Assembly: GCA_003241895.1 (NCBI GenBank)
Contig: QBLY01000016.1
Location: 1 to 64,000, forward strand
Origin: Lysobacteraceae bacterium
GTDB taxonomy: Bacteria > Pseudomonadota > Gammaproteobacteria > Xanthomonadales > Xanthomonadaceae
Reading direction: 5' to 3'
Length of the DNA stretch: 64,000 nt
Below are positions 1 through 7,946 of this stretch, piece after piece. A model generated the notes under the pieces. That model had not been told where the DNA came from. It searched no databases and saw nothing but the letters and a program-made list of their open reading frames with translations. Made by a program: the position numbers and the translations under genes. The number at the start of each line of letters is the position of its first letter. Position 1 is the stretch's first letter.

Positions 1-1065
1 ATCGGGCTTGGCGACCGTGGCGGCCGTGGCGGCCGGCGCGACCGGCGCGACCGGCGCGGGTGCGGGTGCGGGTGCGGGTGTCGCGGGGGCCACGTATTCC
101 ACCGCGATTGCAGCGGGCTGCCGTGCGGGCGGCGGGGCCGTGCTGCGGGGCAAGGGCGGCGCCAGCTGATCGGTGGCTAAGCGCGCCGGCGGTTCGGGGG
201 CCAGGGTCGCGGGCAAAGGCGTGGGTGCGCCCGTTTCCAGCACGGTTGTCTGCACCGTTTCCTGTACCGCAAGCTCCGGCTCAGGCACGGGCACGGGGCT
301 GTCGACCACCCACGCCACGGGGGCTGCGGGCACTGCGGGCGGCTCGGCCGGGGCCGCATCCACCGCGGGCGCCGGTGCGTCGGCGGTCCGGATTTCACGC
401 TCGGCTTTTTTCAGCTGCGCGTACCACAGCAGTGCCACCAGGCTGACCGCAACCAGCCCGAGGCCGCCCATCACAAACGCCGGAAGATGGCGGGCGGTGC
501 GCGCCGACACCATGGGCGGTGCCGCCGGAGCTTCGCGGGAAATGCGCGCAAGACGGGCGGCGGCCAGCACGGTGAGTTTTTGCGCCGCGTCGGCACGCTC
601 GCTGCCGCTGGGCGCGGGCAGGCCGGCGTCGGGTACGGCGTCACCCTCGCCCGCCAGCGCACCGCTGCGACGCAGTGACTGCCAGGCGCGGGTAACGCGG
701 TCGCTGTAAACGCTGTCCCAATCGTCCGGGTTGCGGTCCGGGTGCAGCCAGCGGATCAGCCAGCGGAAGTGTTCGCGCAGGCGCACCGCCGGCGCGCCCG
801 GGTTTACGCCCAGCACGCGGTAGTCGTCGGCTTCGGCGCTGAACATCACCTGCTGCACGAAGAACACCGCCGCCTCGACCACGCGCTGCGGCGATTCGCC
901 GCTGGCGTCCGCGCTCTGCGCCGCCTGGGCGTCGTCGCCGGCCGCCAGGCGCAGCAGTTCGATCACGTCGTCGGGCAGCGGACGCAGCGCGGCCTTGGCC
1001 AGCAGCGCCGGCGCGCGATAGTAGGCCAGGGCCTGTTCCAGGGCGTGGCTGACGCCTGCGTTCAC
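1..1065 (-). CDS. Membrane-anchored J-domain protein of the EPS operon (3' end outside window)
   Basis: I read this frame by hand from a GTG at 1065, which overlaps the stop of the upstream kinase gene (GTGA). About 355 residues are visible and no stop is reached before position 1. A J-domain-like segment follows YRVLGV (residues 83-88) and contains the diagnostic HPD tripeptide at 108-110 within WLHPDRNP, so it probably stimulates a DnaK-type chaperone. One hydrophobic helix lies near 196-216. The remainder is a Pro/Ala-rich linker running into the window edge. The topology suggests a cytoplasmic J-domain and a periplasmic tail. What it acts on is unknown; its place at the end of the Wza-Wzc-like operon suggests a role in polysaccharide assembly. 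The call rests on HPD plus context; the J-domain is degenerate elsewhere. Confidence 0.75.
   Translation of the reverse strand, partial: MNAGVSHALEQALAYYRAPALLAKAALRPLPDDVIELLRLAAGDDAQAAQSADASGESPQRVVEAAVFFVQQVMFSAEADDYRVLGVNPGAPAVRLREHFRWLIRWLHPDRNPDDWDSVYSDRVTRAWQSLRRSGALAGEGDAVPDAGLPAPSGSERADAAQKLTVLAAARLARISREAPAAPPMVSARTARHLPAFVMGGLGLVAVSLVALLWYAQLKKAEREIRTADAPAPAVDAAPAEPPAVPAAPVAWVVDSPVPVPEPELAVQETVQTTVLETGAPTPLPATLAPEPPARLATDQLAPPLPRSTAPPPARQPAAIAVEYVAPATPAPAPAPAPVAPVAPAATAATVAKPD
13..80. repeat. Short tandem repeats inside the J-protein tail
   Basis: Three consecutive short tandem arrays: a 9-mer CCGTGGCGG twice (15-32), a 9-mer CCGGCGCGA about three times (33-59) and a 6-mer TGCGGG three times (61-78). 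They encode the Ala/Pro/Val-rich tail on the minus strand. All units are multiples of three, so copy-number change would keep the reading frame. Confidence 0.7.
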
Positions 1066-3347
1066 CGGCGTCCCAGTTTCTTCGTTTCTTCCTGGCCGCC
1101 GTACGAATAGTAGTTGTAGGCGCCATAGCCATAGCCGTGGCCCGCGTGCTTGCTGCTGAACTTGGTCAGCAGGCCGCCCACCACGTGCGCGCGCGCGGCC
1201 AACAGTCGCTTGAGCGCGTTGCGGCCCACGGTGATGCGGGTCTCGCCCGCCTCCACCACCAGCAGGGTGCCGTTGGCCATGTTGGCCAGGATGGGCGCGT
1301 CGGCCAGGCCCATCACGGGCGGGCCGTCGATGATCACCTGGTCGAACTTCTCGCGGGCGATGGTGAGCAGGCTGAGCATCTTCGGGCCCATCAGCAGCTC
1401 GGCCGGATTGGGCGGCAGCGGGCCCGACGACATGAACATCAGGCCCGGGGTGTCGGTGGCCCGGATGACTTCGGTGGCCTTGCCCGCGCCGGCCAGGTAG
1501 TTGCTCAGGCCCGCGCTGTTGTCCACGCCCAGCAGGCGGTGCAGCGACGGGTTGCGCAGGTCGGCGTCGATCACCAGCACGCGCTTGCCCAGCTGGGCGA
1601 AGTTGCGCGCCAGCGTCAGCGCGGTGGTGGACTTGCCCTCGGCCGGCGTGGAGCTGGTGACCAGCAGGCTGCGCGGCACGCCGGTGTCGGTGGCGAACTG
1701 CAGCGCGGTGCGAACCGACCGGTACGACTCGGCAAACGCCGACCGTGGATCCTCCACCGCCTTGGCCGGGGTCATGGGCAGCTTGAGCAGCGGGATTACG
1801 CCCAGCACCGACAGGCCCAGCTGTTTCTCGACGTCTTCGGGCGACTTCAGCGTGTCGTCCAGGTATTCGAAGACAAATGCCAACAGCACGCCAGCGAACA
1901 AGCCCAACAACAGGCCTACGGCCACGTTCAACGCCAGCCTGGGTTTGAATTTGTTGGTAGGTGTCTCGGCCTGGTCCACGACGGAAATATTGTTGGTGCC
2001 CACGCCTCCAGCGATGCCGATTTCCTTGTACCGCTGCAGGAGCGCGTCGTATTGCTGACGGTTCGTGTCGACCTCACGCTTGAGGATGTTGTATTGGATC
2101 GATCGACTCTGCAGGTCAAGCACTTCGTCGCGCAGCAGGCCCACCTGCGAAGTGAGCAATTCTTCCTGCGCCAGCGCGGCCTGGTACTCCGACCGGATCG
2201 AAGACTTGATGTTGCCGACTTCCGAAGCAAGTTGGAGATCGATCTCGTCGATCTGTGCCTTGAGCTGCTGCATTTCGGGGAAGGCCGGCTTGAACACGCT
2301 GAGCTTGTCCTGGTACTGAGCCCTGAGGTTGGCGCGCTGTTCCTGCAGCGTCTGAACTATCGGGCTGCCCAGCACGGTGGCCAGCCCCATTCCTGACGCG
2401 GTCTCTGCTTGCCGCCAGCGAGCCTCCGCGCGAATGCGCTCGTCCTGGGCCTTGGCCACGGCGGTATTCAGTTCCCCCAGGCTTTGGGTAGAAAGCGACG
2501 AGCCATCTTTGGCGTCGACGATCCGCTCCCGCTGTGCAAAAGCCACCAGTTCCTTCTCGGAATCCTCGAGCTTGAGCTTGAGCTGCTCAAGCCTGTCTTC
2601 AAGGAAGTTAGTGGCATAGCTGGAGGCGTCGAAACGCCGGTCCAGGTTCGAGGCAATGTAGGCCTCGGCAACCGCATTGACCACGCGCCGGGAAAACTCG
2701 GGTTCTTCACTGTCAAAATGAACGCGGACCAAGCGCGAATTGCGTACCGGTTCAATGTTGAGGTTGCCAAGGAACCAGCTGGTCGTGCTGCTCTGGGTCC
2801 GCTGCTCTGCGGTGGCCACTTCGGCTGGCGTCAACGTCTCCAGGTCATCCTTGCCGCCCCCACCCAGCAGGACTTTCCAAGGCGACGGCGACGTCATGTC
2901 CCGATAGACCGGGTCGTTGGGAATATCGAGCTGAGAGATGACCCGCTGCGCCAAGGACCGGCTCTTCAGCAGTTCGTACTGGGTCTGGTAGAAATCACGG
3001 TCGCCAGGCGACTCGGTGGGCGTGAACCCTTCCACTTCCACCACTTTGATCGTGTCGCGCTCAATCTGCACGGTGGTGCTGGCGCGGTAAATCGGCGTCA
3101 TCAGCAGCGTGCCCACCAGCGTGGTGACGAACACGATGGCCAACACGCCCAACACGGTCCAGCGCCGCTTGGCGATGATCCGCCAGTAATCCAGCAGGTT
3201 GATCTCGTCACTCGACTCGGCATTGTCCTGCGCGCGAAGCTCCAGGCTGAGCGCCTGGTTGCGCGCCAGGGCCAGGCCCTTGGCGGCGGAGTCGTTGGAA
3301 GTCGCGGGCAGGCTTTCGCCCTGCCCTTCGGGCTCTTGTTGGCTCAT
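1062..3347 (-). CDS. Wzc-type polysaccharide co-polymerase / tyrosine autokinase
   Basis: A 761-residue inner-membrane protein that controls exopolysaccharide polymerisation and export. The order is a Wzz domain with a transmembrane helix at about 63-83, a long coiled-coil periplasmic part, a GNVR-type segment ending in a second helix at about 470-492, then a cytoplasmic BY-kinase domain. Walker A is TPAEGKST (567-574), Walker A' is VLVIDADLR (590-598) and Walker B is VIIDGPP (671-677). Six tyrosines cluster at 739-749 near the C-terminus, the usual autophosphorylation sites. The ATG start is 25 bases after the Wza-type gene. The CpsB-type phosphatase in the same operon is its expected antagonist. 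The fused kinase plus co-polymerase arrangement is the proteobacterial type. Confidence 0.93.
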   Translation of the reverse strand: MSQQEPEGQGESLPATSNDSAAKGLALARNQALSLELRAQDNAESSDEINLLDYWRIIAKRRWTVLGVLAIVFVTTLVGTLLMTPIYRASTTVQIERDTIKVVEVEGFTPTESPGDRDFYQTQYELLKSRSLAQRVISQLDIPNDPVYRDMTSPSPWKVLLGGGGKDDLETLTPAEVATAEQRTQSSTTSWFLGNLNIEPVRNSRLVRVHFDSEEPEFSRRVVNAVAEAYIASNLDRRFDASSYATNFLEDRLEQLKLKLEDSEKELVAFAQRERIVDAKDGSSLSTQSLGELNTAVAKAQDERIRAEARWRQAETASGMGLATVLGSPIVQTLQEQRANLRAQYQDKLSVFKPAFPEMQQLKAQIDEIDLQLASEVGNIKSSIRSEYQAALAQEELLTSQVGLLRDEVLDLQSRSIQYNILKREVDTNRQQYDALLQRYKEIGIAGGVGTNNISVVDQAETPTNKFKPRLALNVAVGLLLGLFAGVLLAFVFEYLDDTLKSPEDVEKQLGLSVLGVIPLLKLPMTPAKAVEDPRSAFAESYRSVRTALQFATDTGVPRSLLVTSSTPAEGKSTTALTLARNFAQLGKRVLVIDADLRNPSLHRLLGVDNSAGLSNYLAGAGKATEVIRATDTPGLMFMSSGPLPPNPAELLMGPKMLSLLTIAREKFDQVIIDGPPVMGLADAPILANMANGTLLVVEAGETRITVGRNALKRLLAARAHVVGGLLTKFSSKHAGHGYGYGAYNYYSYGGQEETKKLGRR

Positions 3348-3372
3348 GAGGTCGGGTTATTCCTTAATTTGC

Positions 3373-4098
3373 TCAGAAAGACCGGAAGCCAACGATGCCA
3401 CGCAAAGCGTCGGTGATGGATTTAATGGCGGTCTTGCTGCCGGACTGGTCGACGACGATGATGTCTTCGCCGTAGATGAGCGGGTCTTCCGAATCACCGG
3501 CTCGGATAGCGCGCAGGTCGAACAACGCCGCCATGCGCTTGCCTTTGATGGTACGGAATACCACTACCGATGATGGGTCGGCCAGGGGATCGAGACCTTC
3601 AGACATGGCCACGGCCTGCAAAAGCGTGGTGCGCCCGGTAATCGGGAATATGCCGGGCTTGCGCACCGCGCCTTCCACCGTCACCCGCTGGCTGGTGAAC
3701 TCCTTCACGAACACGCTGACCTGCGGGTTCTGGAGATAGGTTTCGGTGAGCTTGGCCGCGATAAGGGACTCAAGCTCGGAAACGGTCTTGCCGCCAGCCT
3801 GAAGTGAGCCCACCAACGGCAGGGAAATCATGCCGCTGGAGTTCACACGAACGTCCCGATCGAGGTCCTCAAGCTGGAAGACGGTGACCTGCAGCATGTC
3901 CAGCGCGCCGATCCGATAGTCTGAAACACCAGTGTATGCACCGCTTTCGGCGGTGGTGTCGGGCGCAGGCAGGCTGTCGGTGGAGATAACCGCCTTGGTG
4001 GTGCCTGCGCGGACGGAGCCACTGGTGGAGTTGCCGCATGCAGTGATGGCGATAGCAAGCAGCAGCACGGCGAAAGTCCGGAGGATGGAACAGGTCAT
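3373..4098 (-). CDS. Wza-type polysaccharide export lipoprotein
   Basis: 241 residues from the ATG at 4098, preceded by AGGAG at good spacing; an upstream TTG in the same frame has no such support. A lipoprotein signal (hydrophobic 9-20, lipobox ITAC with Cys21) precedes a Poly_export domain (about 59-145, DYRIGALDML to VSVFVKEF) and one SLBB domain (about 148-235, starting VTVEGAVRKPG). It should form the outer-membrane or periplasmic exit channel of the EPS machine. It is shorter than E. coli Wza (379 aa) and shows a single SLBB and no obvious C-terminal amphipathic helix, so a separate outer-membrane barrel may be needed. Confidence 0.9.
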   Translation of the reverse strand: MTCSILRTFAVLLLAIAITACGNSTSGSVRAGTTKAVISTDSLPAPDTTAESGAYTGVSDYRIGALDMLQVTVFQLEDLDRDVRVNSSGMISLPLVGSLQAGGKTVSELESLIAAKLTETYLQNPQVSVFVKEFTSQRVTVEGAVRKPGIFPITGRTTLLQAVAMSEGLDPLADPSSVVVFRTIKGKRMAALFDLRAIRAGDSEDPLIYGEDIIVVDQSGSKTAIKSITDALRGIVGFRSF

Positions 4099-4126
4099 GG
4101 CGACTCCTGGGGGTCCGGGCGGGACA

Positions 4127-4924
4127 TTATGCGTTGCCAAACAGGCGCTGCCATAGGCCGGCGCGGCGCTGGGGCGCACGCGGCCGTTCGGGAAGGGGGG
4201 GCAATTGGCAGGGCGACACGTCGTCAATGATGCCCTGCGGGCGGGTCTGCACCAGGTGCGTGGCTTCCTGGGCGCCGACGCGGGTGGCGGCGGCGTCGCG
4301 GGCTTCGCCCAGCAGCGGCGGGCGCTTGTCGATGTGGTGGGCGTCGGTGGCCAGGATATGCACCAGGCCTTCGTCGAGCATGCGTTCGGCCCAGTACTTC
4401 GGGCGGCGGCCGAAGCGGCCGGTCAGGCTGCCGGCGGTGATCTGCATCCAGGCGCCCTGCTTCACCAGTTCACCGAACACGCTGTAGTGGGTTTCGATCC
4501 AGCTCAGGCGCTCGGGGTGGGTGATCACCGGCACGATGCCGGCCGACATCAGGCTGAAGACGGATTGGTCGAAGCGCGGCGGCGCCACGTGGTGCGGCGG
4601 CTCCAGCAGCAGGTAGCGGCTGCCGTTGAGGGTGGGCACGCGGCCGGCGCGGATGCTGCCCAGAAGATCGGGCGCCAGGTGGGTGTCGGCGCCGGTGCCC
4701 AGCTGCAGCGGGATGCCGGCCTCGGCCAGGGCCAGGCGCAGCGCGTCCACGGCGGCGATGATGCCGGCCTGGTTGTTTTCGTAAAGGCCCGGGTAGATGT
4801 GCGGCGTGCAGGCGGTGAACGTGATGCCGTCGGCCACCGCGCAGCGCGCCATGGCCAGCGACACGTCCAGCGTGGCGGGGCCGTCGTCGATGCCCGGCAA
4901 GAGGTGGCAGTGCAGGTCGATCAT
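4127..4924 (-). CDS. CpsB/CapC-type PHP tyrosine phosphatase
   Basis: 265 residues starting at the ATG at 4924, whose A is also the last base of the preceding stop (TGATG). PHP-fold metal motifs are visible: HCHLLPGIDDG (5-15), TPHIYPG, THPER and ATDAHH. Family members are manganese-dependent phosphotyrosine phosphatases that dephosphorylate the BY-kinase of capsule systems, here the Wzc-type protein two genes downstream. One oddity is GADTH where better-known members have a Glu (GQEIR type), so a metal ligand may be Asp. The C-terminal 30 residues are Pro/Arg-rich and not part of the fold. Confidence 0.88.
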   Translation of the reverse strand: MIDLHCHLLPGIDDGPATLDVSLAMARCAVADGITFTACTPHIYPGLYENNQAGIIAAVDALRLALAEAGIPLQLGTGADTHLAPDLLGSIRAGRVPTLNGSRYLLLEPPHHVAPPRFDQSVFSLMSAGIVPVITHPERLSWIETHYSVFGELVKQGAWMQITAGSLTGRFGRRPKYWAERMLDEGLVHILATDAHHIDKRPPLLGEARDAAATRVGAQEATHLVQTRPQGIIDDVSPCQLPPLPERPRAPQRRAGLWQRLFGNA

Positions 4925-6060
4925 CAGTGGGCTTCGGATTCGGCGGCGTCGGGGCTGGGACCCGAGATGCGGGCGTTGCGCCAGCGTGCCAGCCTCGCGA
5001 CCGCGCGGTCGTAATCGCAGCTGAACGCGTACCAGCCCGCCAGCAGCACCAGGAAGGCCAGCACCAGCAGCGGCCGGTACACGCCCAGCTTCAGCGCCAC
5101 CGCGGCGGCCACGCCCAGCATCAGCGAGCTGCCGGCGATGATCACGACCACGGCGCTGGCCCGGAAGCCCGCGTCCAGCAGCATGTGGTGCATGTGGTGG
5201 CGGTCGGCCGCGAAGGGCGACCGGCCCTGGCGCCAGCGGCGGATCATCAGCGTAACGCAGTCGATCAGCGGCAGGGCCAGCGCCCACGGGCCCAGCACCG
5301 GCGACACCGGGTGGTCGACGCCCTGCGACAGCCGCACCGAGAAATAGGCAATGGTGAAGCCCAGCAGCATGCTGCCACCGTTGCCCAGGAACACCTTGGC
5401 CCGCGGCTGCCACGGCAGGCGCGCGTTCCACACCAGGAAGCCCAGCACGGCGGCGGCCACGATCAGGATGCGCTCAACCACCACCAGGTTGCCCGCGTAA
5501 AGGGCGAAGCAGGCGTAAAGCACCAGCGCCACCAGCGACAGGCTGCCGGCCAGGCCGTCCACGCCATCGGCCATGTTCAGCGCGTTGATCACGCCCACCA
5601 CGATGAACACCGTGAACGGTATGGCCAGCCAGCCCATGTTGGCGCCGGTGAATCCGAAGACATCGTGCAGGTTGGTGGCCATCACCCCGGCCACCAGCAC
5701 CAGCATCAGCGCAGCCACGGCCTGGGCACCGATGCGCCAGGTCCAGCGCAGGTCGAAGTAGTCGTCCAACTGGCCCACCAGCATCAGCAGCCCGGCGCAG
5801 GCCATGAAGGTGCCCGTGCGCCTGTCGAAGCCACCCTCGAAAAACCAGAAGGACGCCACGACTACCAGATAGATCACCAGGCCACCGACCACGGGCATGG
5901 CGCAGTGATGGTCTTTGCGGCCGCCAGGGTGGTCGACCAGGCCGAAGCGGCGGGCCAGCGGCAGTGCCAAAGGCATCAACGCCGCACACAGCGCGAAGCT
6001 GAAGGCGACGCGCTGCCAGGCAGGAGTGCCAAGTTGGCTGAAGAGGTCGAGGTAGTCCAT
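4924..6060 (-). CDS. WecA/MraY-family polyprenyl-phosphate sugar-1-P transferase
   Basis: 378 residues from the ATG at 6060; an upstream TTG at 6105 is in frame but less likely. About ten membrane helices. Family motifs are present: QLDDYFDLRW (Mg-binding aspartates), NALNMADGVDGLAG, FLGNGGS and the C-terminal His-rich loop RHHMHH. It should move a HexNAc- or hexose-1-phosphate from a UDP-sugar to undecaprenyl phosphate, starting repeat-unit synthesis for the downstream Wza/Wzc-type export system. The Asp usually found in F-x-G-D-x-G-S is Asn here. First gene of the operon. The sugar specificity cannot be read from sequence. Confidence 0.9.
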   Translation of the reverse strand: MDYLDLFSQLGTPAWQRVAFSFALCAALMPLALPLARRFGLVDHPGGRKDHHCAMPVVGGLVIYLVVVASFWFFEGGFDRRTGTFMACAGLLMLVGQLDDYFDLRWTWRIGAQAVAALMLVLVAGVMATNLHDVFGFTGANMGWLAIPFTVFIVVGVINALNMADGVDGLAGSLSLVALVLYACFALYAGNLVVVERILIVAAAVLGFLVWNARLPWQPRAKVFLGNGGSMLLGFTIAYFSVRLSQGVDHPVSPVLGPWALALPLIDCVTLMIRRWRQGRSPFAADRHHMHHMLLDAGFRASAVVVIIAGSSLMLGVAAAVALKLGVYRPLLVLAFLVLLAGWYAFSCDYDRAVARLARWRNARISGPSPDAAESEAH

Positions 6061-6418
6061 CTCGATGGGAACGCAGTTTTCCGAATATCCGGCCAGCCGG
6101 CGCAAAGGGAGGGTGGCTCGGGCGCGGCCTTGACTTGATTGACCGCTGCGTAGGGTATGAACCCGGACGCGACTTTACCCGAGAACATCACCGCGGAGGC
6201 CTAAAAGTCTGGTGGGACGCCGTTGACATGGGACCAAGTCGAACAAATCAGCGCCCAACGACGCATTTCCAAATACAGTCCCGCACATCGCCCCGTGCGC
6301 CACATCCCGATAGGCCTGTCATGCAAAACGCAATTTTTCCCGCCAGTGCGTGGCTATGGCACGTCGCTGGTGGTGGTGCCGGACGCCGACGCGTGAGGCG
6401 GCGCAGCGAGGTCCCGAC
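6061..6418. other. Divergent intergenic region (358 bp) upstream of the EPS operon
   Basis: No credible coding frame. It must carry the minus-strand promoter of the EPS operon and the plus-strand promoter of the small membrane protein. On the plus strand a TTGACT (6129-6134) and TATGAA (6155-6160) pair is 20 bases apart, so it is weak. No clear inverted repeat, riboswitch core or RNA gene was found. Confidence 0.5.
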
Positions 6419-6814
6419 ATGATCAGCCTGCTTGCTTTCGCGTTGGTGTTGCTCGCCGGCCTGTACCTGGCGGGCCTGGGCGTGGCGGTGCTGGCCAAGC
6501 CCGCCGCAGCGTCGCGATTTCTGCTGGGCTTCGCGGGCTCCGGGCCGCTGCATTACCTGGAGCTGGTGGTTCGCATCTTGGTGGGCCTGGCCTTCGTGCA
6601 CCGCGCGCCGGGCATGATGCTGTCCGGCGTATTCACCGCGTTCGGCTGGGTGCTGGTGGTCACTTCGGCGGCCCTGCTGCTGGTGCCCTGGCAGTGGCAT
6701 CGCCGCTTCGCCGGGCGCGCGGTGCCGCAGGCGCTGCGCTTCCTGCCGCTGGTCGGGATCTGTTCGCTGCTGCTGGGCGGGTTGGTGCTGGTGGCGGCGC
6801 TGCGCGGCGGCTAG
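6419..6814 (+). CDS. Small four-helix membrane protein, function unknown
   Basis: 131 residues from the ATG at 6419, with GAGG seven bases upstream. Four hydrophobic stretches (about 3-26, 44-62, 68-87 and 107-128) fill most of the protein; the loop between helices 3 and 4 is basic (WHRRFAGR). No motif that I recognise. Its stop overlaps the 3' end of the convergent AraC gene by 4 bases. It resembles small conserved inner-membrane proteins of xanthomonads, but I cannot assign a role. Confidence 0.75.
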   Translation: MISLLAFALVLLAGLYLAGLGVAVLAKPAAASRFLLGFAGSGPLHYLELVVRILVGLAFVHRAPGMMLSGVFTAFGWVLVVTSAALLLVPWQWHRRFAGRAVPQALRFLPLVGICSLLLGGLVLVAALRGG

Positions 6815-7833
6815 CCGGCTTCGGGCAAACGGCGCGGGCGGAACGCCGAGGGCGGCTTCGCCTCCCAGCGCTTGAAGGCGCGGCGGAAATTGGACAGGTC
6901 GGAATAGCCCAGCGCGTACGCGATTTCCTCCACCGTGAAGCGGCCCTGGCGCAGGTGCGCCAGCGCCAGCGTGTGGCGCACGCCTTCGAGCAGCTGCTTG
7001 AACGAGGTGCCCTCTTCTTCCAGCCGCCGGTGCAGCGTGCGCGCGGGCAGGCGCAGTAGGCGCGCGGTGACCCCCAGCGAAGGGAAGCCGGTTTGCTGTT
7101 CCAGCATCAGCCGCTGCACGCGCGCGGCCAGGGTGGTGTGGGCGGTGAGCTTGTCGAGCTCGCGCTGGCAGGTGCCGGCGGCTTCGCGGAAGGCCACCGG
7201 GTCGGCGGCGCGCAGCGGCTGGTCCAGCAGCGCCAGCGGCAGGCGGAAGCCGGTCCAGGTTTGCGCGTAGCGCACCGGGCAGCGCAGCAGCTCGCGCGCC
7301 AGGGCGGCGTAGTCAGGGGCGTCGAATGCGAAGCCGACCGAATCGATGCGGCTGGCGCCGAGCGAAATCGCCTCCACAGCATTCTTCACGCTCAGCAGCA
7401 CCGCCTCCAGCACGGGCCGCTGGATGTCGCCCAGCGGGCAGGTTTCGGCAACGCACAGGCGCGCCTGCGTGGCGCTGACTTCCAGCGTCACCGCAACGAT
7501 GGGCAGCCGCAGCGGCACGAAGCGTTCGAACAGGCCGATGGCCTGGCGCAGCGTTGCGCTGCTGAGCACGGCGTCGCCGAGCACGCCGTGGGTGGCCGGC
7601 GCCAGCCGCTCGCCCACGAACAGGCCCAGCGCCGGCTCCTTCGACAGCGTCAGGGCGTCGCGCACCAGCTGTTCGAAATGCGCGAACGGCACGGTAAGGA
7701 CGGGGTCGGCGAGGTCGGCCTCCGACAGTCCGGCCGGCTGAAGCCAGCGTGAGACCGGCACGTCGCGGCGCCGCAGCTGGTCGGCCACGTGGCGCAGGTA
7801 GTAGCCGGGAAGCGGGGGCCGCGGGTCGGTCAT
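6811..7833 (-). CDS. AraC-family transcriptional regulator (probable regulator of the divergent AlkB fusion)
   Basis: 340 residues, ATG at 7833. The N-terminal two thirds match the Arabinose_bd-type sensor domain found in OruR/ArgR-like regulators. The C-terminal 100 residues are the double helix-turn-helix (LLRLPARTLHRRLEEEG and YALGYSDLSNFRRAFKRW). It is divergent from the ferredoxin-AlkB gene; AraC/XylS-family regulators such as AlkR of Acinetobacter control alkane hydroxylases. The intergenic space holds a tandem 16-bp direct repeat at 21-bp phasing, the expected target. No strong ribosome site precedes the start. Confidence 0.88.
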   Translation of the reverse strand: MTDPRPPLPGYYLRHVADQLRRRDVPVSRWLQPAGLSEADLADPVLTVPFAHFEQLVRDALTLSKEPALGLFVGERLAPATHGVLGDAVLSSATLRQAIGLFERFVPLRLPIVAVTLEVSATQARLCVAETCPLGDIQRPVLEAVLLSVKNAVEAISLGASRIDSVGFAFDAPDYAALARELLRCPVRYAQTWTGFRLPLALLDQPLRAADPVAFREAAGTCQRELDKLTAHTTLAARVQRLMLEQQTGFPSLGVTARLLRLPARTLHRRLEEEGTSFKQLLEGVRHTLALAHLRQGRFTVEEIAYALGYSDLSNFRRAFKRWEAKPPSAFRPRRLPEAG

Positions 7834-7845
7834 GCGGGTGGGGGC

Positions 7846-7882
7846 TGGCGAGAGATGACCTAGTGTTGGCGATAAATGACCT
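7846..7882 (+). promoter_or_regulatory. Tandem direct-repeat operator, probable AraC-family site
   Basis: TGGCGAGAGATGACCT (7846-7861) and TGGCGATAAATGACCT (7867-7882) match at 14 of 16 positions and are offset by 21 bp, two helical turns. That is the geometry of AraC/XylS-family binding sites. The second half-site touches a candidate -35 of the AlkB-fusion promoter, as in class II activation. The first lies 13 bp from the regulator's own start, so autoregulation is possible. Confidence 0.65.
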
Positions 7883-7917
7883 GACTTCCAGTGCCGCAGG
7901 CCCTTAGATTCGAATCT
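7881..7917 (+). promoter_or_regulatory. Candidate promoter of the ferredoxin-AlkB gene, with a palindrome
   Basis: CTGACT (7881-7886) and TTAGAT (7904-7909) are separated by exactly 17 bases and match the sigma70 consensus at 4 of 6 positions each. A perfect 12-bp palindrome, AGATTCGAATCT (7906-7917), overlaps the -10 and the expected transcription start and could be a second operator. Confidence 0.45.
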
Positions 7918-7946
7918 GGAACCAGCCCGCCCTTGGAGCGTTGACG

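Noticed and set aside
13-80. Short repeats considered as a CRISPR or mobile repeat
   Set aside because: Units of 6-9 bp without spacers, inside a coding frame.
1137-2396. 419-codon open frame on the plus strand opposite the Wzc-type kinase
   Set aside because: Antisense shadow of a clear kinase gene; Arg/Gln/His-rich composition and no recognisable motif.
6190-6235. GGAGGCC and GGGACGCC resembling parts of a c-di-GMP riboswitch
   Set aside because: The order is wrong and the CACGCACAGGGCAAACC-type core is absent.
6350-6385. Possible sigma54 promoter (TGGCAC) before the small membrane protein
   Set aside because: No TTGC at the required spacing.
7906-7917. GATTCGAATC resembling a tRNA T-arm
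   Set aside because: No acceptor, D or anticodon arms around it; better explained as a promoter palindrome.
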